Shown here: piece after piece, positions 44,748-57,600 of the stretch | How the letters are laid out: every line of letters begins with the position of its first letter | How positions within the stretch are numbered: position 1 is the stretch's first letter | Source: Coniochaeta sp. PMI_546 | Lineage: Eukaryota > Ascomycota > Sordariomycetes > Coniochaetales > Coniochaetaceae | Length of the DNA stretch: 64,000 nt | Direction of reading: 5' to 3' | Assembly (NCBI GenBank): GCA_021432605.1 | Contig: MU271163.1 | Coordinates: forward strand, 186,001 to 250,000 | Program-made: the position numbers and the translations under genes | Notes under the pieces: generated by a model | What the model saw: the letters and a program-made list of their open reading frames with translations, nothing else | Databases searched by the model: none | What the model was told of the DNA's origin: nothing

Positions 44748-45557
44748 ATTTGATCTCGCGCCATGGTGGGACAGGACCCCACCATGACCGGGGGAAGCCT
44801 TTTGGCGGCTTGGATCTCTGTGCCGGGTCCCAGCTCTCCGTTAAACTTCACATGTTTTCGATCCTGCATGCAGTGGCAGCGCTTCAACATCTGTCAATCG
44901 GGCAGATGAGGACCAATGAAATTCATGTAGCGATAAGCATTTCTATGCGCCCGCTATATCGCTGTTTGTAAATAAATATCAAGCTATGCGCCAGGCGCCG
45001 GCGTACTGGATGTTGAAGAGTCACTGCTTTCAAAAGTCAGTAGTTGCATCCTAAGACAGGGCGGGAGCATCTGTTACGTAGTGCATTTTCTTTCCCAAGC
45101 CAGGGGTTGCGGTCCACTAAGGGTGGTGGTCCCCGCCATGAAGCCGACCAGCGACGTAGTGCTACAGTCATGACAGCCACGATTTGTACCGGTACGTTTG
45201 GATCATCCCTTGTCCTCCTGTCAACCGTGGACATTCCGGAGTGGTCTCATCAATTATTTTTCTTGGATTTCCTGATCTTTCGGAGCATAAACTTTCGCAG
45301 ATTCCCATTTTCCAACCCATCTGTCTCTCTGTCCTCCCCTCGTTGTCCTGTCTTTATTTGTCAGACCACTGCATACGACTTGACACATGACACCATCCAC
45401 GCCTTGAACGTCCAAGTGCTTGTTTATCTCGTCTCGCCCACCATACATATCTGGCTGGCTTTCCTAGTATCGATTATCGCCGAAAGCTTATCGACGCAGA
45501 AGCCAGATTACAAGCTGTGTATTAAGTCATAAAGGAAGACTACTTGAGTAGTCTGAA

Positions 45558-47305
45558 ATGTCGCCGCACAGTACCGATGACGGCCAGTCGAATGGCCTCG
45601 GGGGTCACCGAGTCGCCTACGCGAACGGCGTCAACGGCGTCAACGGAGCCAGTGTCACCAACGGCAAAGCCAATGGCATCTCAAACGGAATTCACAATGG
45701 CACACCTGGTACCCGTCACAAGAGGACGCCTCATCTACTCAAGCCTTCAGACCCCGAGGCAGTTCACGACCTCCTATGCATTGGCTTCGGGCCTGCGAGC
45801 TTGGCCGTAGCCGTCGCTCTCCACGACACCTTGGAGGCTGGCACTCTCAAGGAGGCGCCACGTGTTCTCTTCTTGGAGAGGCAAACCCAGTTCCACTGGC
45901 ATGCCGGCATGCTGCTTCCTGGGGCGAAGATGCAGATATCCTTCCTCAAGGATCTCGCGAGCCTTCGGGATCCTCGTTCGCGCTTCACATTCTTGAACTA
46001 TCTGCACGAAGAGGAGCGTCTCATCGACTTCATAAATCTGAGCACCTTTTTGCCGGCTCGGACAGAGTACGAGGACTACCTGCGCTGGTGCGCAAGTCAT
46101 TTTGGTGACGTGGTCAAGTATCAGACCGAGGTCGTCTCTATTGCTCCAGTCAAGGGCAACGACGGGCCCCTGAAGACATTTGCGGTTACGTCAAGGAACA
46201 CAAAAACAGGGCAGCTCACGACGCACCTTGCACGCAACGTTCTAGTGGCCGTTGGTGGTCAGCCGTCGATTCCAAAGAGTCTGCCAGCAGGAAGTCCGAG
46301 AGTAATTCACTCCTCTCAGTACGCCCATACTATTCCCAAAATCCTGACCGACAACACCGCCCCTTATCGGGTCGCTGTTGTTGGCGCGGGACAGAGCGCA
46401 GCCGAGATTTTCAACAACATCCAAACTTTATATCCCAACTCAAGGACATCGCTCATTATGCGCTCCGAGTTCCTCAAGCCGAGCGACGACTCACCCTTGT
46501 GAGTAGACATATACATCTTGAACTTTGGTTGATTACATACATCTAACACATAATGCTTTAGTGTAAACTCTATCTTTAACCCGGAATTTATTGATTCTTT
46601 GTACCCTCGCTCCTCAAAGTATCGCAGGAACCTGATCACCGAGGCCAAGACCACCAACTACGGCGTGGTCCGGCTGGAACTTATCGAGCACTTGTTCGAG
46701 AAGATGTACGACCAAAAGAGAGAAATTGGCCCTGACGAGAGGCAGTGGCCGCACCGGATCATGGGCGGCAGACGGATCATGAGTGTCGACGAAACTTCCG
46801 ATGGCTTGCAAATCAAGGTCTGCTTGGCACCTCCAGGAGATGATGATTTTGATGTCACTGGCTATGAGGGCGAAGAGGAGCTTCTGGACGTGGATTTGAT
46901 CATTGCTGCCACCGGATATAAGAGGGATGCTCACCTGGAGATGCTCAGAGATGCGTGGCATCTTCTGCCCGAAAGTCGCCAAGAGTCAGAGCCCATGGGC
47001 GACAAATGGCATGTTAAGGTTGACAGTGGTAGCAAGGACTCGATACCAAGCACGAGAGTTCTCGAGGTTGGACGCGACTACGGAGTCCGCTTCTCGCAGG
47101 GAGCGGTCGCACCTGGTTCGGGAGTATGGCTACAAGGCTGCTGTGAAGGCACTCATGGGGTAAGTCTTGACCGTCTCGTCATTGTGCCCTTCATCACTGA
47201 CAATCTTTGTAGCTCAGTGACACCCTTCTTTCTGTTTTGGCCACACGTTCCGGAGAGATTGTTGAGTCGATTTTTGGCCAAGGAGCGTCACCACACGCAA
47301 ACTGA
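45558..47305 (+). CDS. sidA: L-ornithine N5-monooxygenase (SidA)
   Basis: The first committed enzyme of hydroxamate siderophore synthesis: a FAD- and NADPH-dependent hydroxylation of L-ornithine. Three exons (45558-46498, 46562-47159, 47213-47305) give 543 aa, the usual size. FAD-binding [13 protein letters not shown] begins at about residue 76. NADPH-binding [12 protein letters not shown] is at about 275. The ATGY motif is in [11 protein letters not shown] (about 431). Substrate-region motifs [20 protein letters not shown] and [12 protein letters not shown] are also present. The last exon restores the typical end [19 protein letters not shown]; reading through the intron instead would give an unrelated tail. 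The N-terminal 65 residues are Asn/Gly-rich and variable. It is in tandem with the NRPS, 1.3 kb upstream of it. GATA sites in its upstream region suggest repression by iron. Confidence 0.96.
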
Positions 47306-48631
47306 GATCGGTAATGCCAAACAATTTCGTACACCATCACAGAGTAGTCACGGCTTGGCGCATGATCATGAGATTAGAAAATCATTAATACTGTGTTTTG
47401 ATACATTGAAGAGAAGGGGAAAAAATTACTATATAGTGCCGAATGAGATGTTTAGAGTTTACAAGATATCATTCCATTGCAAAAGGTCATAAACATGCCG
47501 GATCTGGTGGCGTCTCGTCTTGTTTCTTTACATACAGTTGGAGAAGGATTCGTAGATGTGCATAGCCATTTCACGATTGCTGTTCTCAACAAGTTTTCTA
47601 CATCGAGGCAAGACATCTTCGCTCATATACATGAACATATACATGTAGTCATGTACGAGTACTGCGTAGTTCCGAAGGCCGGAAGCAAGCGTCTGACTCC
47701 ACTAGGTGCCCTACTAACCGCCAGATGCGATGCCAACTGATCATGACGCAATCAAGTAAACTTTCTGTTTTAGCGTCGGCCCTTTCTTCCTTTACGAGAG
47801 ATGCCCACGACCTGCGAGGGGTTACAATGGTTTGTGCAGCATGAAAATCTCGAAGACAGAAAGTGATCCCATTTCGGACTTCCGTCGGCTCACCGAGACA
47901 CGCCGAACTTGAAGTTCAGCGCTGCCGCTGGCTTTTATTGCTGCTACTGTCGAGATCCAGGCCGCACAAGTCAGAAAATCACTCAGAGAGGGGTATCGTA
48001 GCATTAGGGGAGCCAGGCTTTCAAGTCAGTTGACGTTGCGAGTCACCCCCTAAGGGCGGTGCCCCAGTCCACCATACCCGCATAAGGTACGCAGTACAAG
48101 CAAGCTATAGGGAAGGCGCCTCACACTTTTTGCAACACAAGTCGCTCCGTCCTTCCAGTGACTGGAATGACGTGAACCGCGATTAGCTGCTTGAGTTGGT
48201 GCAAATAGGTAAGACGCCAAGTGTCCACCTTTCCCTCGCAACGTCGGCAGTGGACGTGGATTCATCCAATGGCTTGATCTTACAAACAAATCTTGGTCAT
48301 TCAACTCGTCTCCATCGTGGGGTGTTGGCCAACCACGAGCGACCAATTTCTTCTGTTTGGCGGCCACTCTCTCACGCGCCACTACGATAGTACAGAAAAA
48401 GCAAACGAAAAGCAGCTACACGCCTAAAAGGAAGGAAGGGTACGCTGTCAAGGCGAGTCACATTATTGGCCCGTGAGCCTCCCGGACACCCATCTTTTAG
48501 GTACCTACCTTCCTGACTTCCAGGTTGCCTTCCCTACATTACCATACTTTACCCGGTTACTTTATATCCCGCCGGAACGGACCGTCGGACGATCGATTCG
48601 ATTGCAGTCGCGAATCTCATCAGCGTCTAGA
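47306..48631. promoter_or_regulatory. Intergenic region between sidA and the NRPS
   Basis: 1.3 kb with the sidA 3' UTR and the NRPS promoter. There is a CCAAT box at 48266-48270. I found no ATCWGATAA nonamer. An imperfect repeat of ATATACATG lies at about 47626-47650. Confidence 0.45.
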
Positions 48632-51600
48632 ATGACGGCAGCCCCTGACAGCGAAGCTGCCGCTTCTTTGGCCATATTGAACCACCCACCCACGAGGTTA
48701 CCTGGACCAAATTACTTACATGACCTCGTTCGACACGTTGGAAATACAAAAAATGCTGCCATTGAATACTTGTCGGTCGATGGAGATCGGTTGTCAATTT
48801 CATACAAGGATCTCCATACCCTCTCAGACAATCTGGCCCACAGACTCTCGGCATTAACACAAAAACCACCTAACAACGACCAGTTCGTTGTCCCGATCCT
48901 GGCTCCGCAGCATCCGAGTCTCTATGTTGCAATCCTCGCAATCCTGAAGGCCGGAGGAGCCTTCTGTCCCCTTAACCTCGATGCACCCCTCGAGCGCGTC
49001 AAGTTCATTCTCAAAGATGTGGCGGCAACCGTGATCATCACAACCTCAAAATACGCCTCCGCAATACCGCCTGACGACTCCTTGGTTGTGTTGTTACTGG
49101 ATGAAGAGCCATGTCAGGCGGTATCAACACAGTTCAGGCCACGCAAGCCGAAAATGACAGATCTGGCCTATGTGATGTACACGTCAGGGTCAACCGGCAC
49201 CCCGAAAGGGGTTGGAGTCTCTCATGAGGCTGCAACTCAGAGCTTGCTGGCACACGACCGTCACATACCTCAGTTTTCGAGATTTCTGCAATTCGCTGCC
49301 CCAACATTTGATGTATCTGTTTTTGAGATCTTCTTCCCTCTATTTCGAGGCAGCACTCTGATAGGCTGTGACCGTGCAAGGATGCTGGACGACTTACCAT
49401 CCGTAATCTGTACCATGCATGTCGATGCTTGCGAGTTAACTCCCTCGGTGGCTGGCAGCCTTCTGCGAAAGCGGGAAAACGCACCGTGTCTGAAATTGCT
49501 TCTCACCATCGGTGAGATGCTGACCAAACCAGTCGTCCATGAGTTTGGCGGCGGTGAGGGCCAACCAAGCATGTTATGGGCAATGTATGGGCCGACCGAA
49601 GCAGCCATACACTGTACGTTGCAACCTGCACTTGCGAAAGATGCGAGTGTTGGGAACATCGGTATCCCTCTCGACACCGTCTCCGCATTCATCCTCCACA
49701 TCCCAGAAGACTCGAATGCAGACAAGACTCCGCGCGTGTTAGCTGTGGGAGAAGTGGGTGAGCTTGCTGTTGGCGGCTATCAGCTTGCAAGTGGTTATAT
49801 CAACAGACCGGAGACAACTTCCTCTGCTTTCATTGACAGCCCGTACGGACCGCTATACCGGACCCTTGACAAAGCAAGAATGTTACCTGATGGCACGATT
49901 GAGTGTCTCGGCCGAATTGGAGGCGGACAAGTCAAACTTCGCGGCCAACGGATAGAGTTAGGTGAAATTGAGCAAGTGGCACTACGAACCCCCGGTTGCC
50001 ATGGCGCCATAGCCGCTGTGATCGGAGGCATACTTGTGCTCTTCTGCGCCGTTGACGACTTGGACAACATGAGTATCGAAATCAGAAACACGTGCGAGGC
50101 ATGGCTACCGACCTTCATGGTTCCAGGTGATATCGTGATCTCGACTGACTTTCCGATACTTCCGTCCGGCAAAGTCAATCGCAGGCAATTGATCTCGGAC
50201 TATTCCTCACGGCAGGAAGTACGGCCGCAGCTTGTTGCTGGGTTTAAGGATGCGAAGGAACAGACCCTATGCCAGTTGGCCACGAAGATTCTGGGACGTG
50301 ACATCCAGCCATCCACAAACCTGGTAGCGGCCGGAATGGACTCTCTCGTGACAATAAAATTTACTTCCGCGCTACGGCAAGCTGGATTCAAGCTGAGTGC
50401 ACTCGATGTGCTCAATGCGAGAACTATCTCTCAGTTACATCGACTCATCGCTCATGGACGGGACAATGTGCCTAGCCACCCTAGATCAGAAGCAAAGGGA
50501 GGCATTCTATCTAAAGACATCAGCATCGATTCGATACCCATTCTCCAAACCGTTCTTGGTGATGTCGAGGACATGATACCATGTACTCCTCTCCAGTCGG
50601 CCATGCTCGCCGAAACAATCTGCAATCCCCAGGCCTATTGTAACTGGCTGGAGTGGAGTGTCACTGGAAAGTACGATAGCACCACAATACGTTCATGGAT
50701 GCAAGAAATAATATCGAGGAACACTATCTTACGAACTGGTTTTGTTCTTCACGGGAGGAAATTCACCCAAGTCATATGGAGAGATGCCTCAACAGTCCCG
50801 ATCTCAATAGAAGAGCGATTATTTAGAGATTTCAGTCTGTCGACAGAAGAAGACTTTCTCCACCCGTTTCGCGTACAGATCTGCGCAGATGAAGACCAAA
50901 GTCGTATCCTGCTGCAGATTCACCATTCTCTCTATGATGGCTGGACGTCGGATCTTTTCCTTGCAGACCTGAATGCACTTTCAAGGGGAAATCAACTGGA
51001 GTCACGACCTCAATTCTCCGAGGTCGCCGATTATTGTCAGTCGACAACATTTTTTGAGCAATGTGATTGTGCTAGGAAATTCTGGGCAGAGAGCCTTGCA
51101 AGCTTTCAACCAAATCCGTTTCCCATCCTGCTGGACGTTCCTCCTAACCAGAGCCAGGTTCAGTCTCGAGTCGCAAGTCTCGCTCTCAAGCCACAGTCAG
51201 TAAGGCGAACACTCCAGGAGATTGAATGCAGTCCCCAAGTGCTTTTCCAGGCCGCTCTGGCATGGCTTTGGAGCTCTTTGGTAGGAGACGAGGACATCGT
51301 CACCGGATTCGTTACGTCAGGCAGAACTGTTCATGTCGCAGGGATCGAACAAGTGATGGGACCCTGTATTGCGACTCTGCCCTTAAGAACCAATCTCTCA
51401 CAAACACGAACTATAAGGGACCTTCTGGGGAGTATACAGGCATGGAATCGATCTGCTTTGTCCCACACCTCCTTACCGCTGGGCGAGATCAAGAAGGCCG
51501 CGGGAACTGCACCTGGCCAGTCACTGTATGACGTTCTTTTCGTCTACCAAGAATCTCTCTATAGTACACGGACAGACGGAGACCGTATCAGAGAGATAGC

Positions 51601-54600
51601 CCATTTGGATTATCTCGAGACGAAGCTTCTGCTGGAAGTCGAGCCAAGAGAAGGACATTATGAGTGCAGACTCACTTATCATACGGATGCTATCTCTGAG
51701 GCTCATATCGCGGTGCTCTTTTCAGAGCTGCATATTGTGGCTCAGCATATGCTTGAGAACATCAACTCCGATCTCTTGTCCACGAGAACCGTCTTCCCAG
51801 AGCAAGTCTTGTCCACATACAATCTGGAGCCACAGTCTTTCACCGGAACTCCAGATTTGGCATCAGCGGTCGAAAATGTGGTATCACGAACGCCTGATAA
51901 AACAGCTCTTTGCTTTGCAAGCCGCATAGTTGAAAGATCTGTTGACGCAGAGTACGTGACATATCACGAGTTCAACTCCATGGCAAATAAGATTGCACGG
52001 CACGTCCGCGCATCTGGCTGTTCGATCGGGGATGTGGTATCCGTTATTATGGAAAAGTCTGTCTTGTTATATGCTGGAATTCTAGGCATCGTGAAAGCAG
52101 GTTGCTCATACCTGCCACTCCTACCCAGTACCCCAATTGCACGAATCGATGTCATAAGTGCACAGGCCAATGTCAAACTATGCTTGACTGATAACTCAGC
52201 CGCGGCAAAGCTTTCTCAAATCCAAGGCCGTCAATTCCAGGTTGTCAACCTAGAACAAGCAGATCTTCGACTCACCGAAGACACCAATCTCAACATACCT
52301 GTTGATTCGGGTCGCATTGCTGTTATTGTGTACACATCAGGTAGCACAGGCGTTCCTAAGGGCGTCTGTGTAACTCAACTCAACGTTACCAGTAATATCG
52401 ACGCCCTTTCTAAGATCTACCCGGTTAAAGAGGACTCAAGGCTCCTCCAGTCATGCTCGCAGGCCTTTGACGTTTCCGTGTTTGAGATGTTCTTCACCTG
52501 GACGCAGGGTATGACTCTGTGCTCTGCTACCAACGACACTCTCTTCGAAGACCTTGAGCGCGCTATAAGGGCCCTGGGAGTTACCCATCTGAGTATGACT
52601 CCAACTGTCGCAGCTTTGATTGATCCCAAGAATGTTCCAATGGTCGAATTTCTGGTCACATCAGGCGAACCCATGACCGACAGAGTCGCTAGGAGCTGGT
52701 GGCGGCAGCTTTACCAAGGATATGGGCCCTCAGAAACTACAAATATCTGCACCGTCAAGAAAATGGGACCAAATGATGTTATCCAGCACCTAGGCTACTC
52801 CTTTGAGAACACTTCGACTGTGGTTCTTTTTCAGGATGGTGTTGAAGCCGTGCCTCGTGGATGTCTGGGAGAATTGTGCTTCGGTGGAGATCAGGTGGCC
52901 CAGGGATACCTGAATATGCCGGAGCTCACGGCAGCCAAGTTCATCGACCACCCCAAATTTGGCCGCTTATACCGATCGGGAGATATCGGTAGAATGCTGC
53001 CGGATGGTTCACTGGTGATAACCGGAAGAGTGGACGACCAGATCAAGCTACGCGGCCAGCGAATTGAGCTTCGGGAAATCAACGCCACCATTCTACAGTC
53101 GAACATCGTTTCGGGCTGCCACACCTTGCTAGTCAACCGTCAAAGTCCTTCGGCGGTACAACTCGTATCCTTCTACGTTCCTCAAGAGTCCGCTGATATT
53201 GCTATATCCAAGGTCATGCCTCTAGATGAGCGTATGAAAGAGACCACTGCCTCGATTTTTCGACTTCTAACGTCCAAGCTCCCAAACTATATGGTTCCGT
53301 CATATCTAGTTCCCATCTCCAAACTGCCCATGACGGCATCTGGCAAGCTCGATAGGGCATGGTTTATGGAAACATTCCAAAAGTTGGAACATTCCTATCT
53401 GGAATTGACAGCTTCGAATATTCAAATGGACCAAGGCGACGGAGAATGGAATAACACTGAACGGGAACTTGCAGAGATCGTTTCATCAGTCCTCCCCACA
53501 GGTGGACTAACTGTAAGCAAGTGGACGCCGCTGGTCAGCTTCGGCCTGGACTCTATATCAGCCATCGTCCTATCAAGACAACTCCAGAAGCGGTTCAAAC
53601 GCCGAATTCCGATATCCCTCATATTGCAAAATTCATGTGTTGCTGGTCTTGCCCAGGCATTGGAAGATCTAGACCTAGGCTTCAAGGACGATAAGGGTAG
53701 CATCAGTCTGAACATCTTCTCCAAGGAGTGGGTTGACAATGTCAAATCAAAGTGCCAGTCCCAAGGGAAAGTCGTTGAGAATATACTTCCATGCACTCCG
53801 CTGCAGGAAGCAATGCTGGCAGCATCAGCAAACGGGAAGTCCTATCTCAACAATATGCTGTTTCGACTCCATGCAGACCCTACCGCAATGCAAGGTTACT
53901 GGGCCACGATATGCGAAAGGCAAAGCATTCTTCGAACTTGCTTTGCAGCAACAGAAATGCCACATCATGCATTTGCTCAAGTCATCCTGCGCGGATGGCA
54001 GCCTAGGTGGCTACACTTCGACGAGTCGCAGGGAAACCTAGATCACTGCGTCACACAGCACTTAGCCAGCCACGCAGACATTGTTGACTCCTGGGAGCCC
54101 CCTGTTTCTTTCGCTATTATTAGCCGAAGAGAACAGCTTTATCTATCTTTCGTCTGCCACCACGCACTTTATGATGGGATTGCCATCGAACTTCTTCTCC
54201 ACGAGGTTGAACAGCTTGCAAATGGCATAGCTCTCGAAACGCCTCCAGCTGTCGAACCATTCTTGAAAACCATGTTGGCGGACTCACCGACTTCTGAAGA
54301 CTTCTGGAAAGAACAACTGCTGGATTTCAAACCTGTCGAACTGCCGAGAAGTAGCATCCCAACTACAGCCAAGACGAGTAAAACTCACGACATTCATACA
54401 GCTGATATTCACATTACACTCAGAGATATAACTGAGAGAACGAAAAACCTTGGTTGTTCGCTTCTATCAGTATGTCAAGCAGCTTGGGCTTTGGTTTTGA
54501 CAATAATCCTCGATGTCGAAGATGTTTGTTTTGGCAACGTTGTGAGCTGTCGTTCCGTCGACGTTGATGGGGTCGAGAAACTTGTTGCCCCTTGTTTCAA

Positions 54601-57600
54601 CACCGTGCCCATACGGGCGAATCTTGCCGATATCAGGCAGAATATCGACCTGATTAAGGCTCTACATGCCTTGAACCCTCAGGTCATTCAGCATCAATTC
54701 ACCTCCTTGCGGCGCATACAGTCTTTAGTATTCCCGGGCGAGGTAAACCGTGTGTTTGACACGCTTCTCATTTTACAGCAACCAGCGCGAAGCCTTGATC
54801 ATAAAATATGGAGTTTGGAGCGAGACGACGGCGAGATGGATGTAGGTGCTCTTCCTTTCACAGAAAAGACGTGAGAAGTGCAAACTGACGACTCAGATAC
54901 CCCTTGTGTGCGAATTTAGACCTGATACCCAGCATGACGTTCTTTCGGTTCAGCTTCATTACGAGTGGTAAGTACACCAGGTCGTCAGCTGTTCTTGTAC
55001 TTCAAGCTAACAAATCAGTTCTCACTTTTCCACGCCTTTCACAGATTTTATCTCAGACTTACTTCAACATTGCATAATCGCGTGTTTAAAGTATCCCTCA
55101 TCACGAATTCCTACCCACTCTTCTCTTCCACCTACGCTTACCATCCGCCTCTCGGAGCTTGACCTGCAACGCAATCCGTCCGCTATCCAAGGAGCTGTGA
55201 CTGAACATGACGGTGATGATTGGTCAGATGTTGAGTCGCGTATTCGAACAGTCCTGGCCAAATTGTCCTCCGTTCCGGAACGACGTATCCGACGGACGAC
55301 AACCATCTATCAGCTTGGCCTGGACAGTATCCACGCAGTCCAAATCGCATCTATCCTACGAAAGCAGGGTTTGCATATCTCAGCAAGTGACGTGGTCGAG
55401 CAGAAGACTTGTGCGAGCTTGGCGACGAAAGTGTTGAATCACAAAGCTGGATTGGCTCCGACATATCAATATGATTTCTCTGATTATCGACGGCGGGCGC
55501 AGAGCCAACTCGGACAGCGCGGAATTTCTAAGGACTCGGTTGATACAGTGTTGCCTTGCACTTCGTTGCAGATGGGTATGATTACTCAGTTCATTCAGTC
55601 TAAAGGACATGATTACTTTAATTACATCGACTTCCAACTCCACGACGACATCGACCTCCACGCGATAACAAAGGCTTGGACGAAGATCTCGGATTCACAT
55701 GCCATGCTCAGAACCGGTTTTATTCCCGTCGACGATGCTGACTTCCCTTTCGCAATGGTGCAGTACAGCACTTCCACGGTGGGAGAAATAATTGCATTGG
55801 TGAGCAATAAGACGGCCTCGCCCTGGGATCTCGACAACTGGCGTCTCGCTGTGGCTAAGGAGGTCCTCAATGACCTTCATAACGCTCCGTGGCGCGTTGC
55901 CCTCGTAGATCATGACGGGCATAAGATGATGCACCTGGCCATACATCATGCTCTATATGACGCCCAGTCCCTGCAAAGGATGCTGGAAGATCTCGCCCAG
56001 ACGCTTCAACGAAAGCCTCTGGCGCCAGCTCCTAGAACCGAGGAAGTGGTCAAGGATATCATCACGCAGGGCTCTTCCGCTACTAAACAAGAGGTGTTCT
56101 GGAAAGAGCAATCTGATCACGTCGTTATCAATCACTTCCCGGTATTGACGCCGCTGAGGGTTGATTCCAAGAGGATGAGTGTCGAGTCGATAGTCAGCAG
56201 CCAAAATTTTTCGGAAATCCAACAGTCGCTGGGGGCCTCCGGATTCACGGTCCAAGCGGCTCTTCAAGCTGCATGGACCAGGATTCTATCGTCATATTTA
56301 GGAGAGTCTTCTGTCAGCTTTGGCGTCGTATTGTCTGGGCGCAACTCGGAAGCTACGCAGGACGCTGTCTTCCCCTGCATTTCGACTCTCCCGGTCATCT
56401 CGACCAATAAATCTTTCAACCGAGAACTGCTTCAAGCAATGCTAAACTACACCAGCCAGATCTACCAGAACCAACATGTACCTCTGACCAAGATACAAAG
56501 ATGGCTTGGGTACCCAGAGGGTCAAGTTTTTGACACACTGCTTGTCTATCAAAAATTGGCACGGTCGGCTGACACCGTGCTTCCCTGGACGATCGTAAAC
56601 GATCAAGGAACAGTGGACTACCCAGTCTCTGTCGAAGTCGAGCCAACTTCAGGGGACAAGCTGGTCTATACGATGACATTCTCCAGCGATATCGTCCCAA
56701 TGGAACATGCCAACTTGCTTCTCGAACAGTTTGACGCAGTATTCTGTGACCTAGCTCTGCGCCCGGATGGCTACGAAGACGGTCTATACTCACGTATCCC
56801 TCGTTTGTTTTCCTGCACACCCTCGGAAGAACCGGAGATCTATTGCGATGAGGACTTTCTTCACCAGTTTGTCGAATCACAGGCACTTAAGACTCCGGAA
56901 AAAACAGCACTTGAGTTCGTCACCGGGTTCCGGGGATCCCAGCCTATTAGCAAGACGTGGTCGTATCGACTCCTTGACGACAACGGAAACCGAATGGCGA
57001 GAATGCTACAGCCCTACGTCAGAACAGGCGCGACCGTTGCAGTGCACTTTGATAAATGTCCAGAGGTATTCTTCTCCATCCTCGGGGTCTTGAAGGCCGG
57101 GTGCGCTTTCGTCGCTCTTGATCCTGGATCGCCTCCATCCCGTAAGCAGTTCATCTTGGAGGACTCGCGAGCATCAGTGCTCCTTACGTCAAGCGACTTA
57201 GAGGAGAGCCTTGGTATCTCAACAGATATTCCACTTATTGTTGTTGACGAAGCGTCTCTCTCGAAGCTTGACAGTAATCCTGTCATGTTGAAACCGGAAC
57301 TAAGTCCTCAGCATACGTGTTATTGCCTCTACACGTCAGGGACAACTGGAACACCGAAAGGCTGTGAGATCACGCATGAGAATGCTGTCCAGGCTATGCT
57401 AGCATTCCAGAGACTTTTTGCCGGCCACTGGGACGAGACTTCGAAGTGGCTGCAGTTTGCGTCCTTTCACTTTGACGTTGCCGTCCTAGAACAATACTGG
57501 AGCTGGTCCGTCGGTATTACACTGACGGCAGCCCCACGAGACCTGATCCTGGAAGATCTCGCCGGAACCATCTCAAAGCTGGAAATCACACACATAGACC

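Larger units (their letters stand above)
42675..45557. promoter_or_regulatory. Long intergenic region upstream of sidA
   Basis: 2.9 kb without a convincing gene. It holds two groups of iron-type GATA sites (44080-44098 and 44729-44747), a CCAAT box at 44913-44917, and an inverted CCAAT (ATTGG) at 44056-44060. The last 500 bases before the ATG are open in one frame but not protein-like, and are probably a 5' leader. Confidence 0.5.

Noticed and set aside
44913-44936. CCAAT box followed by GATAA, as a possible CCAAT-complex/HapX site
   Set aside because: The spacing to an RWT element does not fit the CSAAT-N12-RWT pattern; the nearest GAT is 14 bases after CCAAT.
45044-45532. Plus-strand open frame of 162 codons just before sidA
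   Set aside because: No recognisable protein features, and it ends shortly before the sidA ATG; more likely 5' leader than a gene.
47626-47650. Short ATATACATG repeats after sidA
   Set aside because: Two imperfect copies in AT-rich 3' sequence; too short and weak to call an element.
48473-48631. In-frame extension of the NRPS upstream of its ATG
   Set aside because: The 53 upstream codons contain no ATG at their start (they begin with GTG) and do not look conserved; the first ATG at 48632 gives the expected N-terminus.
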